Source: Thermococcus chitonophagus
GTDB taxonomy: Archaea; Methanobacteriota_B; Thermococci; Thermococcales; Thermococcaceae
Direction of reading: 5' to 3'
Length of the DNA: 64,000 bases
Assembly (NCBI RefSeq): GCF_002214605.1
Contig: NZ_CP015193.1
Coordinates: 1,406,978 to 1,470,977 of the forward strand
Part shown: positions 42,393 to 52,144 of the stretch, one piece after another
Numbering within the stretch: position 1 is the stretch's first letter
Layout: every line of letters starts with the position of its first letter
The notes under the pieces: model-generated
Database searches by the model: none
Seen by the model: the letters and a program-made list of their open reading frames with translations, nothing else
Told to the model about the DNA's origin: nothing
Made by a program: the position numbers and the translations under genes

Positions 42393-43652
42393 CTACAGCC
42401 TCGCCTTCTCGAACTCTTCCTTTCTGTCGAGTGGCTTCGTGGCGTCTATGCCCCACTTAGCTGTTAATCCGTCTTTACCGGAGGGATCAAGCGAAGATCC
42501 TCTTGCATTTGGAATTACCACGAGATCCCTGTCGGGCTGGAACCTCGTTGCTATCGCCCACTCAACCTCCCTGTCATCATAGATATTAACGTCCTCATCT
42601 ACCACAACAACCCTCTTCAGGCTTGGATGGCCCGTAAAGGCTGCAAGTATAGCGTTCTTTCCGTCCCCTTCGTGCTGCTTCGTAATCGAAACTACAGCGT
42701 GTAGCCACATGCATCCCCCCTCTGTGAGCCTGACCCCGTGAACCTTTGGAACAATCCTCTTAACGGCAGAATATATCTGAGGCTCCTTCGGAAGGCCCAT
42801 AAGCATGTAGTGCTCGTAGCCGCCCGGTAAAAGAGCGTGAAACACGGGATCATCAACGTGGTACATCCTCTCGAAGACGATCACGGGCTGCTTCCTGACT
42901 ATGTCGTAGGTTCCGGTTATGTCGACGAAGGGGCCTTCATCAACTAGCTCATCGGTAATCTTGGCTTTAAAGACGAACTCGCTCTCAACGGGAACGGGGA
43001 TTCCATCGAGCTCGACAACCTCCACGGGCCTTCCAAAGGCGTGGAGGCTTATCGCAGAGGCTATCTTAAGCTCGCTAACGCCGTAGGCAACGCTCGTTGC
43101 TCCTGCCAGCAACAGATGAACTGGATTTCCCACGACTATTCTCACGTCAAGCTCCTCCCCCCTCTCCACGGCATCTCTCCACATGGCGTAGAGGTGCCTC
43201 GGGACTAACCTTATCGCCGCCCTTGTTTCATCGAGGACCATCATCCTGTGGAAGGAGACGTTGACGAAGTCCCCACTTTTGGCTATGACCATCGCTGATG
43301 TGAAGTACCTCCCCCCATCCCTGGGGTAGAACTTTGGAACTGGAAGCTCGAGAAGGTTGACCTCGCTTTTGTTCTTCAGAAAATCGGCTCTATCAACAAT
43401 TATGTAGTCTTCGGGCTCCTCCATGCCCTTAACTAGTAGCTCAAGCAATCCCCTGTTATCGGTATTGAGGAACTTAGCTATCCTCTCCCTCTTGGACCAG
43501 ACGTTTCCAACGACCTCCCATCCCTCAACATCTTTAAAGAGGACTGGCCTGTCCCTGTACTTGAGGAGGTACTTGGTTATCTCGAGCTCCTTTTTTACCG
43601 GCTTATCCACAACGACGAGATCATCAAACTTCTCAACTATCTCCCTCAACAT
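42393..43652 (-). CDS. UbiD-family prenyl-FMN decarboxylase
   Basis: 419 residues starting [16 protein letters not shown]; nearby in-frame ATGs to 43661 are possible. Family features: [52 protein letters not shown], and E-R-E-type residues around [18 protein letters not shown]. In archaea a UbiD protein makes isopentenyl precursors as anhydromevalonate phosphate decarboxylase; this is the most likely role but cannot be proven here. Overlaps the pus10 end by 20 bases, in one operon. Confidence 0.88.
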   Translation of the reverse strand: MLREIVEKFDDLVVVDKPVKKELEITKYLLKYRDRPVLFKDVEGWEVVGNVWSKRERIAKFLNTDNRGLLELLVKGMEEPEDYIIVDRADFLKNKSEVNLLELPVPKFYPRDGGRYFTSAMVIAKSGDFVNVSFHRMMVLDETRAAIRLVPRHLYAMWRDAVERGEELDVRIVVGNPVHLLLAGATSVAYGVSELKIASAISLHAFGRPVEVVELDGIPVPVESEFVFKAKITDELVDEGPFVDITGTYDIVRKQPVIVFERMYHVDDPVFHALLPGGYEHYMLMGLPKEPQIYSAVKRIVPKVHGVRLTEGGCMWLHAVVSITKQHEGDGKNAILAAFTGHPSLKRVVVVDEDVNIYDDREVEWAIATRFQPDRDLVVIPNARGSSLDPSGKDGLTAKWGIDATKPLDRKEEFEKARL

Positions 43653-44805
43653 CTGCATCATCCTCCAGAACCTCTAAAACATCCAGAAGCTCACACCAAG
43701 CTTCCTTCCCCAGGATCTCAGATACCGAAGGCGTAGTCCTTCCTTTATCGCCAGAAATCAGCTCCTTTATGTAGAGACCTCCATCAGTGAGTAGCCTTAA
43801 TTTGAAATGCTTGTCATCGATAAGCTCACCCTCGGCCTTGTAGACCTTTCTAACCCTCACGAGATCTGCCCTGCTGTTCAACACTCTCCTCGGGGTTCTC
43901 TGTCTTATTTCCGCTCCTGTCAGCTCCCTAACTACTTTTTCAACTTCCTCCCTACTTACTCCATCCTTTACGTAAACTAATGCCTCGTAGAGCTTCCTGT
44001 GCCGCCTCGTGAGTATCTCTTCGGCCTCCCTGGGAGTTATGAGCCTTAAATCGAGCACCTCAACCTTTCTAGAAGAGTTTATCTCCCTTTCAACATCCTC
44101 CAAGTCTATCTTCCTCTTCTTGGGCCTCTTAATCTCAACGACGAAAGGTCTTCCCCTGCCAAGCATCCTTACATCTACATCCTCCCTCCCAGCACCCTTA
44201 AACACGCACTTTCCGTTAAAGTGCTTCCTGAAGGCTCGGCATATTATCGTCGCAACGCTCTCCTTGAACCCTGGGGCTGGTGTTTGGGGAATTCCCCTAA
44301 CGAGCTTCCTGTACCTGCCAGCAACATAAATTGGATTCACCTGCAACTCAACCTTTTTAGAGAAAGGCTCAACAACTATAACTAAATCAGGATTCGTTGA
44401 GGGCTTCTTTCCAGTCTTCACAGCAAATGCCTTGCCCAACTCCCTGTTGAACTCCCTGTTTATCGGCTCTCCCGTTTCTATTTTAAATTTCGTCCATATC
44501 TCCCTTTCCTTCTCAATGATTTCCTGGGGAAACCTTGAGCCAATCCTGAAGGTTTCGAACTCATAATCTTTGACAGCTTCAATGCATAAATCGACGAACT
44601 CTGGAATCTTCCTAAAAACTCCCCCGCAGAGGTCGCACTCATCGGGCTCTTCAAAGTTCAAGCCAGTTTCCATCTCCAACACTAGCCTTATAGCCTTGCC
44701 CCTCTCCTCGTTGCTCCCCGTGCCCAGTTTAGCAAATAGCCTTCCCAGGCAGTGGTTGCACAGCCCGTACTCCTCAAGGACTTCCTTGGCCTTCTCGAGT
44801 ATCAT
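43633..44805 (-). CDS. pus10: tRNA pseudouridine synthase Pus10
   Basis: 390 residues: N-terminal zinc-binding domain ([20 protein letters not shown]) with THUMP-like part, and the Pus10 catalytic region [22 protein letters not shown] with the catalytic Asp. It makes pseudouridine 54 and 55 in archaeal tRNA. No clear ribosome site before ATG 44805. It is divergent from aIF2-alpha. Confidence 0.94.
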   Translation of the reverse strand: MILEKAKEVLEEYGLCNHCLGRLFAKLGTGSNEERGKAIRLVLEMETGLNFEEPDECDLCGGVFRKIPEFVDLCIEAVKDYEFETFRIGSRFPQEIIEKEREIWTKFKIETGEPINREFNRELGKAFAVKTGKKPSTNPDLVIVVEPFSKKVELQVNPIYVAGRYRKLVRGIPQTPAPGFKESVATIICRAFRKHFNGKCVFKGAGREDVDVRMLGRGRPFVVEIKRPKKRKIDLEDVEREINSSRKVEVLDLRLITPREAEEILTRRHRKLYEALVYVKDGVSREEVEKVVRELTGAEIRQRTPRRVLNSRADLVRVRKVYKAEGELIDDKHFKLRLLTDGGLYIKELISGDKGRTTPSVSEILGKEAWCELLDVLEVLEDDADVEGDS

Positions 44806-44870
44806 CGCTCAAATCTCGGTAGGCAAATTTAAAAGGGTGTCCACGAAAGCCAATTCTGGAGGGTGAAACT

Positions 44871-45698
44871 ATGCCGAGGAGAGCAAGAGAATACCCCGAA
44901 GAGGGAGAGTTCGTCGTTGCAACGGTTAAGAGAGTTCACAATTACGGTGCATTCCTCGAGCTTGACGAGTATCCCGGCAAGGAGGGCTTCATGCACATAA
45001 GTGAAGTGGCCTCAACATGGGTGAAGAACATCAGGGACTACCTAAGGGAGGGCCAAAAGGTAGTTGCTAAGGTAATTAGAGTTGATCCAAGGAAGGGGCA
45101 CATAGACTTGAGCCTGAGGAGGGTCACCCAGCAGCAGAGGAAGGCCAAGCTTCAGGAGTACAAGAGGGCTCAGAAGGCCGAGAACCTGCTAAAGATGGCT
45201 GCGGAAAAGCTAGGAAAGGACTTTGAGACTGCTTGGAGGGAAGTATGGGTTCCCCTTGAGGAGGAGTGGGGCGAGGTTTATGCTGCGTTTGAAGATGCTG
45301 CGAAGGAAGGAATTGACGTTTTGAAAGGTCACGTCCCCGATGAATGGTTGCCAGTTCTCAAGGAGATAATAGACAACTACGTTGAGGTTCCCACTGTGAC
45401 AATAGATGCCGAGTTCGAGATCACCGTTCCGAAGCCGAACGGAATCGAAATAATAAAGGAGGCACTAATTAGGGCCAGGGACAGGGCGAACAAGGAGAAG
45501 GACATAGAGGTGAAGTTCACCTACCAGGGAGCCCCGAGGTACAGAATAGACATCACTGCCCCGGACTACTACAAGGCCGAAGAAGTCCTTGAGGACATAG
45601 CCGAGGAGATACTTAGGGTTATAAAGCAGGCAGGAGGAGAGGCCACGCTGTTAAGGAAGGAGAAGAGGATCAGAAAGGTCAAGAAGAGGAAGAAGTGA
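44871..45698 (+). CDS. Translation initiation factor aIF2 subunit alpha
   Basis: 275 residues: N-terminal S1 domain (GEFVVATVKRVHNYGAFLEL; GFMHISEVASTWVKNIRDYL; GHIDLSLRRV), helical domain, and C-terminal alpha-beta domain that binds aIF2-gamma, with a basic tail. Normal length. It heads a translation/proteasome operon with nop10 and a PAC2 gene. Confidence 0.97.
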   Translation: MPRRAREYPEEGEFVVATVKRVHNYGAFLELDEYPGKEGFMHISEVASTWVKNIRDYLREGQKVVAKVIRVDPRKGHIDLSLRRVTQQQRKAKLQEYKRAQKAENLLKMAAEKLGKDFETAWREVWVPLEEEWGEVYAAFEDAAKEGIDVLKGHVPDEWLPVLKEIIDNYVEVPTVTIDAEFEITVPKPNGIEIIKEALIRARDRANKEKDIEVKFTYQGAPRYRIDITAPDYYKAEEVLEDIAEEILRVIKQAGGEATLLRKEKRIRKVKKRKK

Positions 45699-45703
45699 TG
45701 AGG

Positions 45704-45886
45704 ATGAGATTCAGGATAAGGAAGTGCCCAAAGTGCGGGAGGTACACCCTTAAGGAGATATGCCCAGTCTGCGGGGAAAAGACTAAAGTAGCACATCCAC
45801 CAAGGTTCTCACCTGAAGACCCGTATGGGGAGTACAGGAGGAGGCTCAAGAGGGAGCTCCTCGGGATAGGGAGGAAGGAAAAATGA
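45704..45886 (+). CDS. nop10: Ribosome biogenesis protein Nop10 (H/ACA RNP)
   Basis: 60 residues with the zinc-ribbon CPKCGRYTLKEICPVCGEKT and AHPPRFSPEDPYGEYRR, diagnostic for archaeal Nop10. ATG 45704 gives the normal family length; a GTG at 45695 would overlap the aIF2-alpha stop. It binds Cbf5 in pseudouridylation complexes. Confidence 0.97.
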   Translation: MRFRIRKCPKCGRYTLKEICPVCGEKTKVAHPPRFSPEDPYGEYRRRLKRELLGIGRKEK

Positions 45887-46686
45887 AGGAAACGATAATT
45901 GTTGTACACGAGAGGCCCGATATTTACGACCCAATCTTTATAGAGGGCCTTCCTGGGATCGGCCTAGTTGGAAAGCTTGCAGCTGAGCACTTAATTCAGG
46001 AGCTAAAAGCGAAGAAGTTTGCCGAGCTTTATTCTCCTCACTTCATGCACCAAGTGCTGATCAGGAAGGGCTCGATAGTTGAGCTCATGAAGAACGAGTT
46101 CTACTACTGGAAGAGCCCCGACGATGAGCACAGGGATCTGATAATAATAACTGGAGATACACAAGTGCCCCCGACAGATAGTTACGGTCACTTCGAGGTA
46201 GTCGGGAAGATGCTTGACTTCGTTCAGGAGTTCGGAACGAGGGAGATAATCACGATGGGAGGTTATCAAGTCCCAGAGCTACAGGGAGAGCCCAGGGTTT
46301 TAGCGGCTGTAACACACCCAGATCTCGTGGGCTATTATCAGGAGAAGCTCAAGGACTGCAACGTTGAGGTGATATGGAGGGAAGATGAAGGAGGAGCAAT
46401 AGTCGGTGCAGCGGGCCTTCTTTTAGGAATTGGAAAGCTTAGGGGAATGTTCGGGATAAGCCTCCTGGGGGAGAGCTTAGGCTACATAGTTGACGCCAAG
46501 GCCGCAAAGGCAGTTCTGTCCGCTGTGGCTAAGATACTCAACCTCGAGATAGACATGACTGCACTGGATGAGAGGGCCAAGGAGACTGAGGAGATACTGA
46601 GAAAGGTAGAAGAGATGCAGAGGGCAATGATGGAGCAGCAGCTTCCAAGGCCAAGCCACGAAGAGGAGGATAGGGGCTACCTCTGA
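45883..46686 (+). CDS. PAC2-family proteasome assembly chaperone
   Basis: 267 residues with the PAC2 pattern: DPIFIEGLPGIGLVGKLAAEHLI, ITGDTQVPPTDSYGHFEV, GGYQVPELQGEPRVL and GAAGLLLGIGKLRGM. Such proteins assist proteasome alpha-subunit assembly. A C-terminal coiled helix (ERAKETEEILRKVEEMQRAM) follows. ATGA overlap with nop10. Convergent with the next ATPase, overlapping by 10 bases. Confidence 0.9.
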   Translation: MKETIIVVHERPDIYDPIFIEGLPGIGLVGKLAAEHLIQELKAKKFAELYSPHFMHQVLIRKGSIVELMKNEFYYWKSPDDEHRDLIIITGDTQVPPTDSYGHFEVVGKMLDFVQEFGTREIITMGGYQVPELQGEPRVLAAVTHPDLVGYYQEKLKDCNVEVIWREDEGGAIVGAAGLLLGIGKLRGMFGISLLGESLGYIVDAKAAKAVLSAVAKILNLEIDMTALDERAKETEEILRKVEEMQRAMMEQQLPRPSHEEEDRGYL

Positions 46687-47987
46687 TCCTCTTCTATATT
46701 TAAGTTTAATAACCACCTCCACAGTGGAATGAACTCTACCTTCTTTCTCCCATAAGCTTCAACTGCCTCATAGTCCCATGTGACGACCTTGAGGTTGCTG
46801 CATTTCAGTTCTTTTGAGGCCCTCAACAGTGCCTCAACTTCTCTCTTTTTGGTATCTGGTTCATCAACACTATAGGACACTTGAATCAGCTCTTTAACCC
46901 TGAATCCCAGGGAAACTACAAAGTCAACTTCCCCTTTGGAGTCCATCCAGTAGCTCACGCTCAATCTTGGTTCGCGGTAGTGCTTTCTCCTTAATAACTC
47001 GATAGCTACTATGTTCTCAATCCTGTAACCAATATCCTCTATTCCAAAAACCGATGCAAAGCCGACATCAGCAATGTAAAGCTTGGGTATGCTTCTAATG
47101 GACTCAATCTCGCTTAAGTGAAACTTTCTCACTGGAAACACGAAGCCTATGTCCTCAAGATATGAGAAGTACTCATAAACTTTGCTTTTGCTTAGAGTTA
47201 GGCCGAGTGAAGACAGCATTCCATGGAACTTTCTTATGGAAGTCCTTCTCGCAAAGTTTTTTGTTATAACGCGTATAAGACCTTTCATAGCTCCCGTTTT
47301 TTCTATTCCGTACCTCTCGATTAGGTCTTTGTACATTATCAGATCGAGGTACTCTTGGAGAATCCTTATCTTGAGGAGCGGGGGAGCATCAACGAGCTCG
47401 GGAAATCCTCCGTATTTAATGTACTCTTCAAGATATCGTCTAATTAATCCCCGCTCCCGCTCTATCAACGGTTTATTTATTTGCACACCTTTGAAGTGCA
47501 AAAATTCAGCGAATGACAACGGGAAGAGTCCAAAGCTGAGGCTACGTCCCCTCAGTGCCGTCGCTATTTCCTGTGATAAGAGCTTTGAAGATGAACCCGT
47601 GATAAAGATGTACGCGCTTTTTCTCTCAATGAGGCGTCTCACGAAGAGCTCCCATCCCTTAACAACCTGAACTTCGTCTAGGAAAAGGTACATCTTTTTA
47701 GCCTTGGGATTGTGCTTATAATACAGCTCCACGATCCTCCCAAGATCTTGAGCCTTTAATCCGGCCAGCCTTTCATCCTCAAAGTTAATGTAGAACAGCC
47801 TTTCTATTGGCATTCCCTTCCTAATCAGCTCAAGCATTGTCTGGTATAGGAGGTACGTTTTACCAGATCTTCTAAGACCGTAAACGATCACCGCTCTTTC
47901 AAGGTTAGTTGGAAGTTTAAGCTCCCTCTCTTTAACCTCGGGAATGCCGAGCTTGTGGAACTCAATGATGACTTCTTCAATGTCCAT
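46677..47987 (-). CDS. AAA ATPase with DUF4143 (AAA_14 type)
   Basis: 436 residues from ATG 47987 (GGTGA four bases upstream). Walker A VYGLRRSGKTYLL, Walker B MYLFLDEVQ, sensor IFITGSSSKLLSQE with RGRSLSFGLFPLSF, then a winged-helix part (LSSLGLTLSKSKVYEYFSYL) and the C-terminal DUF4143 end with GEVDFVVSL. Differs from the DUF234 group in the window. Function unknown; common near toxin-antitoxin-like genes. Intact. Palindromes lie in its promoter region. Confidence 0.9.
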   Translation of the reverse strand: MDIEEVIIEFHKLGIPEVKERELKLPTNLERAVIVYGLRRSGKTYLLYQTMLELIRKGMPIERLFYINFEDERLAGLKAQDLGRIVELYYKHNPKAKKMYLFLDEVQVVKGWELFVRRLIERKSAYIFITGSSSKLLSQEIATALRGRSLSFGLFPLSFAEFLHFKGVQINKPLIERERGLIRRYLEEYIKYGGFPELVDAPPLLKIRILQEYLDLIMYKDLIERYGIEKTGAMKGLIRVITKNFARRTSIRKFHGMLSSLGLTLSKSKVYEYFSYLEDIGFVFPVRKFHLSEIESIRSIPKLYIADVGFASVFGIEDIGYRIENIVAIELLRRKHYREPRLSVSYWMDSKGEVDFVVSLGFRVKELIQVSYSVDEPDTKKREVEALLRASKELKCSNLKVVTWDYEAVEAYGRKKVEFIPLWRWLLNLNIEEDQR

Positions 47988-47999
47988 GTGTTCACCAAT

Positions 48000-48020
48000 T
48001 TGTCCTATTGTAATATGACA
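48000..48020. promoter_or_regulatory. Near-palindrome upstream of the DUF4143 ATPase
   Basis: TGTCCTATTGTAATATGACA, eight of ten base pairs symmetric, about 13 bases upstream of the ATPase start. It may be an autoregulatory site. Confidence 0.35.
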
Positions 48021-48083
48021 TATTTTAAGATTTTGTGTTATTTGGGTGGTAAATATTTGGGTCAAGCTCATAACATAACGACA

Positions 48084-48103
48084 TCCCTTAACTAGTTAAG
48101 GGA
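48084..48103. promoter_or_regulatory. Perfect 20-bp palindrome
   Basis: TCCCTTAACTAGTTAAGGGA at the far side of the ATPase promoter region, about 97 bases upstream of its ATG. Perfect symmetry of 20 bases makes chance unlikely. No terminator-like T run follows it. Confidence 0.55.
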
Positions 48104-48144
48104 GGTTGTGCAATTATAAGTGACGCTATGGTAAAGTTATGTCA

Positions 48145-48336
48145 TTACGACAATAGGGAATAATCAAAGAGCTTCAATGGTTCTTTAAGTTTCTCAATGT
48201 ATCTTTCTTCCCCACGTTTTCTTGGGAACACATCCTCAATAACTACATACCCGAGCTTTTCCAGCTCATTCCTGTACTTGTTCTTGCTAATAGAGGCAAC
48301 TATATGCTTGAGGTTATTTCTTGAATAGCTTAGCAT
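48145..48336 (-). CDS. Small hypothetical protein
   Basis: 63 residues, basic: RNNLKHIVASISKNKYRNELEKLGYVVIEDVFPRKRGEERYI. AGGA lies eight bases before ATG. It could be a real small protein or the end of a broken longer one; I recognise no family. It sits 16 bases downstream of the ASCH gene on the same strand. Confidence 0.4.
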   Translation of the reverse strand: MLSYSRNNLKHIVASISKNKYRNELEKLGYVVIEDVFPRKRGEERYIEKLKEPLKLFDYSLLS

Positions 48337-48352
48337 AGTTAATTCCTAGAAA

Positions 48353-48688
48353 CTATTCTTTCTCCAGAGGCTCGATCTCTATCGCCACTACTCCATACTT
48401 CTTCTCCCTTTCCTCATCGTAGAACTGCCTGTATACTTGAACACCCTCCTCAATGCTCTCGACCCCAGGAAGAACGTTTTCTAACCCTTCTTTCTCAAGC
48501 ATCTCTCTGAAGGATTTGTAAACTCTAATCGCCTTAACCCTGACCTTCAACCTTCCCCCTTCAAAGGAGATTATATCCCCAGGCTTTATCTGCCTTCTCT
48601 TCTCGTCGTAAAGCCTCCCCTCAATTTTCTTCTTCCCGGCCTTTATGAGCTCGAGGTACTCCTCCTGAAGCCCCATCTCCCACTCCAT
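48353..48688 (-). CDS. ASCH-domain protein (putative RNA-binding)
   Basis: 111 residues from ATG 48688 (GGGGTGG upstream). LQEEYLELIKAGKKKIEGRLYDEKRRQIKPGDIISF matches the ASCH fold's conserved GxKxxExR and W/G-D positions, followed by VYKSFREMLEKEGLENVLPG. ASCH domains bind RNA and may act in translation or in nucleoside deamination; the function here is unknown. Confidence 0.85.
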   Translation of the reverse strand: MEWEMGLQEEYLELIKAGKKKIEGRLYDEKRRQIKPGDIISFEGGRLKVRVKAIRVYKSFREMLEKEGLENVLPGVESIEEGVQVYRQFYDEEREKKYGVVAIEIEPLEKE

Positions 48689-48689
48689 T

Positions 48690-48877
48690 TTAACCACCCC
48701 TCACCTCAAGGTACAGCTCTATCGCCTCGTCTTATATTCTTAAGGGCTTCCTCTCCGATCTCTCCCTGGCTTAGACATCCTGGGAGCTCTGGAACATAGG
48801 CGACGTACCCCCTCCACTTAGGATTCAAGGACTACTTTAAACGTCTTTGACTCTACAAAAAGCTCAACGATCCTCAT
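48690..48877 (-). pseudogene. Broken HicB-like antitoxin
   Basis: Starts MRIVELFVESKTFKVVLES, then a TAA; the next frame gives KWRGYVAYVPELPGCLSQGE and IGEEALKNI, the typical HicB core (GYxAxVPELPGCxSQG), and the end IELYLEVRGG appears in yet another frame. At least two frameshifts. Its start overlaps the end of the metallo-hydrolase gene and its last bases form the ribosome site of the ASCH gene. No HicA is seen. Confidence 0.75.
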
Positions 48878-49730
48878 TTCCTTCACCCAAATACTCCATA
48901 ATTCCCTTAATTGAATTCACTATTCCTTGCATCTCCCTAAACTTTATGTCCTCTTCAAGCTTCTCATAAGGCTTTAGGAGTTTATCTTCCTCTAAGAGTT
49001 CTTCAATTATTGAATTAATGTCCTTTCCCATGTTCCTCCTCACTACATCAACCCACAGCTCCACCTGCTCCTTATGCCTTTCCAGTATCTTTGGATCTTC
49101 CAGCATTCCAAAGTGAGCGAAGCATATCTCCCTGCTCCCCAATGACAGCATCTTTTCAAGGGATTCAACGTAAAGTTCTTTGATAAACCTCGGAGGAGTC
49201 GCTGGCCTGAGGTACACCTCTTCCTCAACCTCCAAGTACACTCCCGCCGAGTCTCCAGTAAAGAGGTACTCACCAAAGAGGTAGCTTTGATGGTGGGAGG
49301 CATGTCCGGGAGTTTCAACAACTTCAATCCTCCCGGGCGGTTTTGTGATGCTCTCTTCTGGAATTGGGAGAGGTTTTCCATATGCCAAAGCTAATTCACC
49401 GAGAACTCTCTTGCTCGCCTTCCACAGCTTCTCAGGATTAACTAAATGCCTGACTCCTCTCTCGTGGACAACGACTTTAGCCTTGGGATACAGCCTAAGG
49501 AAGTGTCCTATTCCTCCCGCGTGGTCGAGGTGGATATGAGTAAGCAGAACGTACTCCACCTTAATCCCCAGGGAATCTAGGGCACGCTTAAGGCTTTTCA
49601 CCGTCGATGCTGGACCAACATCAACTATCACGTTGAGATCTTTTATCACCCAGGAGCCAATGAACTTCTTGTAGCCCTTCAATTTGAGAGGAAGCTCAAC
49701 CAAGTATAAGTCTCCATACTCGATTATCAT
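48864..49730 (-). CDS. Metallo-beta-lactamase fold hydrolase
   Basis: 288 residues with the HxHxDH-type motif LLTHIHLDHAGGIGHF, VVHERGVRHLVNP, VETPGHASHHQSYLF, the aspartate in LFTGDSAGVYL and the last His in CFAHFGML. A dinuclear zinc or iron hydrolase of the glyoxalase II type; substrate unknown. GGAGGAGG precedes ATG. Confidence 0.9.
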   Translation of the reverse strand: MIIEYGDLYLVELPLKLKGYKKFIGSWVIKDLNVIVDVGPASTVKSLKRALDSLGIKVEYVLLTHIHLDHAGGIGHFLRLYPKAKVVVHERGVRHLVNPEKLWKASKRVLGELALAYGKPLPIPEESITKPPGRIEVVETPGHASHHQSYLFGEYLFTGDSAGVYLEVEEEVYLRPATPPRFIKELYVESLEKMLSLGSREICFAHFGMLEDPKILERHKEQVELWVDVVRRNMGKDINSIIEELLEEDKLLKPYEKLEEDIKFREMQGIVNSIKGIMEYLGEGNEDR

Positions 49731-49811
49731 CTTCTTCCTCCTCCCCTTAGCTTATTGACAAAAAGCTTAATTAACATTTTAAAATTATCAAATATTTTGA
49801 GGTGGTTATGT

Positions 49812-51113
49812 ATGCCTGCTGAGGAAGAAATATACAACGATGTTCAGACGAACGGAATAATAGGGCCTCACACGAAGATGCTTGGCCCTGTGGCAGATGG
49901 GGGGAGAATAATCTTTGTAACGGCCCCGGGATGCTGGGGCCCAATGATAACGCCCACTATAAGAGGTGGCCACGAGGTTAACGTTCCAGTTGCCGTTGAT
50001 GGGGCAGAAGTTGGAGATGCCATTGCAATAAAAATTGAAAAAATTAGGATCCTTTCAAAAGCAGCGTCTTCAGGAGTAGATGAATTTAGGGAAGGAGCTT
50101 ACGTTGGTGATCCATACGTCGCCAAGAAGTGTCCAACGTGTAATGAACCATGGCCCGAATTTGAAGTTGTCGGAATAGGGGAAGACGCCATAAGATGTAA
50201 GAAGTGTGGCTCCCCAGCTTCCCCCTTTAAGATGAAGCATGGATATACAATGGTTTTTGACCATGACCTCGGAATTGGTATAACTGTAGACAAGAGCAAG
50301 GCAGAAGAGATAGCGAAAAACGCTTGGGAGTGGCATGCTCTGCCCAAGAATTCAAAGCAAGTACCAATCTTGATATTTGCAAAGGCAGACCTTGTCGGTA
50401 TACCATCAAGAATAAGGCCATTCTTAGGCCAATTAGGCACTGTTCCAGCAGTTGATATTCCAGACTCTCACAACGCAGGTGACTTCGGCTACTTTTTAAT
50501 TGATGCTCCTCACCCCTACGCGATTACAAAAGAAGACTATGAGACCAAGCTGACTGACGGTCACTTAGACGTTGACTCCGTTAGGGAAGGGGCCATAGTA
50601 ATAGCCCCAGTGAAGATCAAGGGTGGGGGAATTTACGCTGGAGATGCCCATGCAATGCAGGGCGATGGAGAAGTTGCAGGCCATACAACTGATGTGACTG
50701 CAGAGACAACGGTAAGTGTTTCTGTAATAAAGAACCTAAGACTTGATGGCCCTCTACTCCTTCCGCCAGAAGAAGACCTACCGCCATTAGCGAAGCCATG
50801 GAGGAAGGATGAATGGGAAAAAGTAGAGGAATTGGCAAAGAAAATGGGAATTGAGATTGAGCCGGTAGCTCCAATTCAAGTTATAGGGTCGGGGCCAAAC
50901 ATCAATAACGCCGCGATTAATGGCTTCAAGAGGGCCGCAGAGCTCTTCGAAATGAGCATTGAAGAGGTAAGAAATAGGGTGACGATAACCGGGGCTGTTG
51001 AGATAGGCAGGCTTCCAGGGATAGTTCAGGTCACTCTCCAGGTTCCCCTTAGGATACTTGAGAAGCTTGGCATTGATGAAATTGTCGTTGAGCACTACAA
51101 GCTTCCTTTCTGA
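49812..51113 (+). CDS. Acetamidase/formamidase family protein
   Basis: 433 residues from ATG 49812 after GAGGTGG. Family features: GPVADGGRIIFVTAPGCWGP, HEVNVPVAVDGAEVGDAI, IPDSHNAGDFG, GGGIYAGDAHAMQGDGEVAGHT and TVSVSVIKNLRLDGP. A zinc-ribbon-like insert (CPTCNEPWPE, CKKCGSPASPF) interrupts the N-part. It would hydrolyse formamide or a short amide to ammonia and acid. If formamide is the substrate, formate would feed the formate operon; this is inference. Confidence 0.88.
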   Translation: MPAEEEIYNDVQTNGIIGPHTKMLGPVADGGRIIFVTAPGCWGPMITPTIRGGHEVNVPVAVDGAEVGDAIAIKIEKIRILSKAASSGVDEFREGAYVGDPYVAKKCPTCNEPWPEFEVVGIGEDAIRCKKCGSPASPFKMKHGYTMVFDHDLGIGITVDKSKAEEIAKNAWEWHALPKNSKQVPILIFAKADLVGIPSRIRPFLGQLGTVPAVDIPDSHNAGDFGYFLIDAPHPYAITKEDYETKLTDGHLDVDSVREGAIVIAPVKIKGGGIYAGDAHAMQGDGEVAGHTTDVTAETTVSVSVIKNLRLDGPLLLPPEEDLPPLAKPWRKDEWEKVEELAKKMGIEIEPVAPIQVIGSGPNINNAAINGFKRAAELFEMSIEEVRNRVTITGAVEIGRLPGIVQVTLQVPLRILEKLGIDEIVVEHYKLPF

Positions 51114-51236
51114 TTCGCTTCTTTTCTCTAACCATAACCATTAATAAAAGGAGGGCGCTATTAAGTTATTGAGCCTTTGAAAAGTGTAAACCTCAAGGAG
51201 CATTCGCGTGTTACTATAAGGATAAACTGACGTCAA

Positions 51237-51250
51237 CTTAAGCTTAAGTG
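51237..51250. promoter_or_regulatory. Palindrome ACTTAAGCTTAAGT upstream of panB
   Basis: Perfect 14-bp palindrome about 80 bases before the panB start, flanked by CGTCA and GACG so that a longer imperfect dyad of about 23 bases is present. It lies in the 217-base gap between the formamidase gene and panB. Confidence 0.45.
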
Positions 51251-51330
51251 ACGAAAAAGCGCATGAACTTGTGTAGCTAACCAAATTCTGAAACAAATAG
51301 TTTGGATGTAAAATCGATGGAGGAGGTAGT

Positions 51331-52128
51331 ATGAGAGAAGTAACACCCAGGAAAATAATGGAAATGAAGGGTAGGGAAAAGATAACCATGATCACGGCTT
51401 ACGACTATCCATCCGCACTTTTGGCAGATAAGGCGGGCTTCGACATCGTGTTCGTGGGAGATTCCCTAGGGATGGTAGTTTACGGTGACGAGAACACCCT
51501 AAACGTGACAATGGAGCAAATGATCTTCCACACTAGAGCTGTAGCAAAGGCCGTAAAGAGGGCCCTTGTCTTGGCAGACATGCCCTTCGGGAGCTATGAG
51601 GTTAGCGTTGAAGAGGGAGTAAAGAACGCGATAAAGCTTATTCAGGCCGGAGCAGATGCCGTGAAGATCGAGGGCGGGGCTGATCATGAAAAGCTTGTGA
51701 GGAAGCTCGTGAGGATGGGAATTCCCGTCATGGGGCATACAGGTTTAACACCGCAGAGGTACCTCAGGCTTGGGGGCTACAGGATAATTGGCGGCAACGA
51801 TGAGGAAGTTGAGGAGATAATAAGGGATGCAAAAGCCTTGGAGAGAGCAGGGGCCTTCGCGGTAGTTCTGGAGTTCGTTTATGCGGATGTTGCTAAAATA
51901 GTTACCGAGGAAGTTTCAATACCGACAATTGGCATTGGAGCTGGTCCATGGGTTGATGGTCAAGTTTTAGTTTGGCACGACGTCCTCGGCTTGATAGACT
52001 TCTCACCACCGTTCGCGAAGAGGTATGCAAACCTAAAGGAGGAGATACTTAAGGCGATAAGCGAGTTCAGGAGGGAAGTTAAGGAGGGCAGGTTCCCGGA
52101 GAAAGAGCACTACTGGATGAGGAAGTGA
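51331..52128 (+). CDS. panB: 3-methyl-2-oxobutanoate hydroxymethyltransferase
   Basis: 265 residues with [58 protein letters not shown] and [12 protein letters not shown], the PanB metal- and ketopantoate-site motifs. It makes ketopantoate for coenzyme A. GGAGGAGGT before ATG. Normal length. Confidence 0.97.
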   Translation: MREVTPRKIMEMKGREKITMITAYDYPSALLADKAGFDIVFVGDSLGMVVYGDENTLNVTMEQMIFHTRAVAKAVKRALVLADMPFGSYEVSVEEGVKNAIKLIQAGADAVKIEGGADHEKLVRKLVRMGIPVMGHTGLTPQRYLRLGGYRIIGGNDEEVEEIIRDAKALERAGAFAVVLEFVYADVAKIVTEEVSIPTIGIGAGPWVDGQVLVWHDVLGLIDFSPPFAKRYANLKEEILKAISEFRREVKEGRFPEKEHYWMRK

Positions 52129-52144
52129 ATTTTCTTTATTCATG

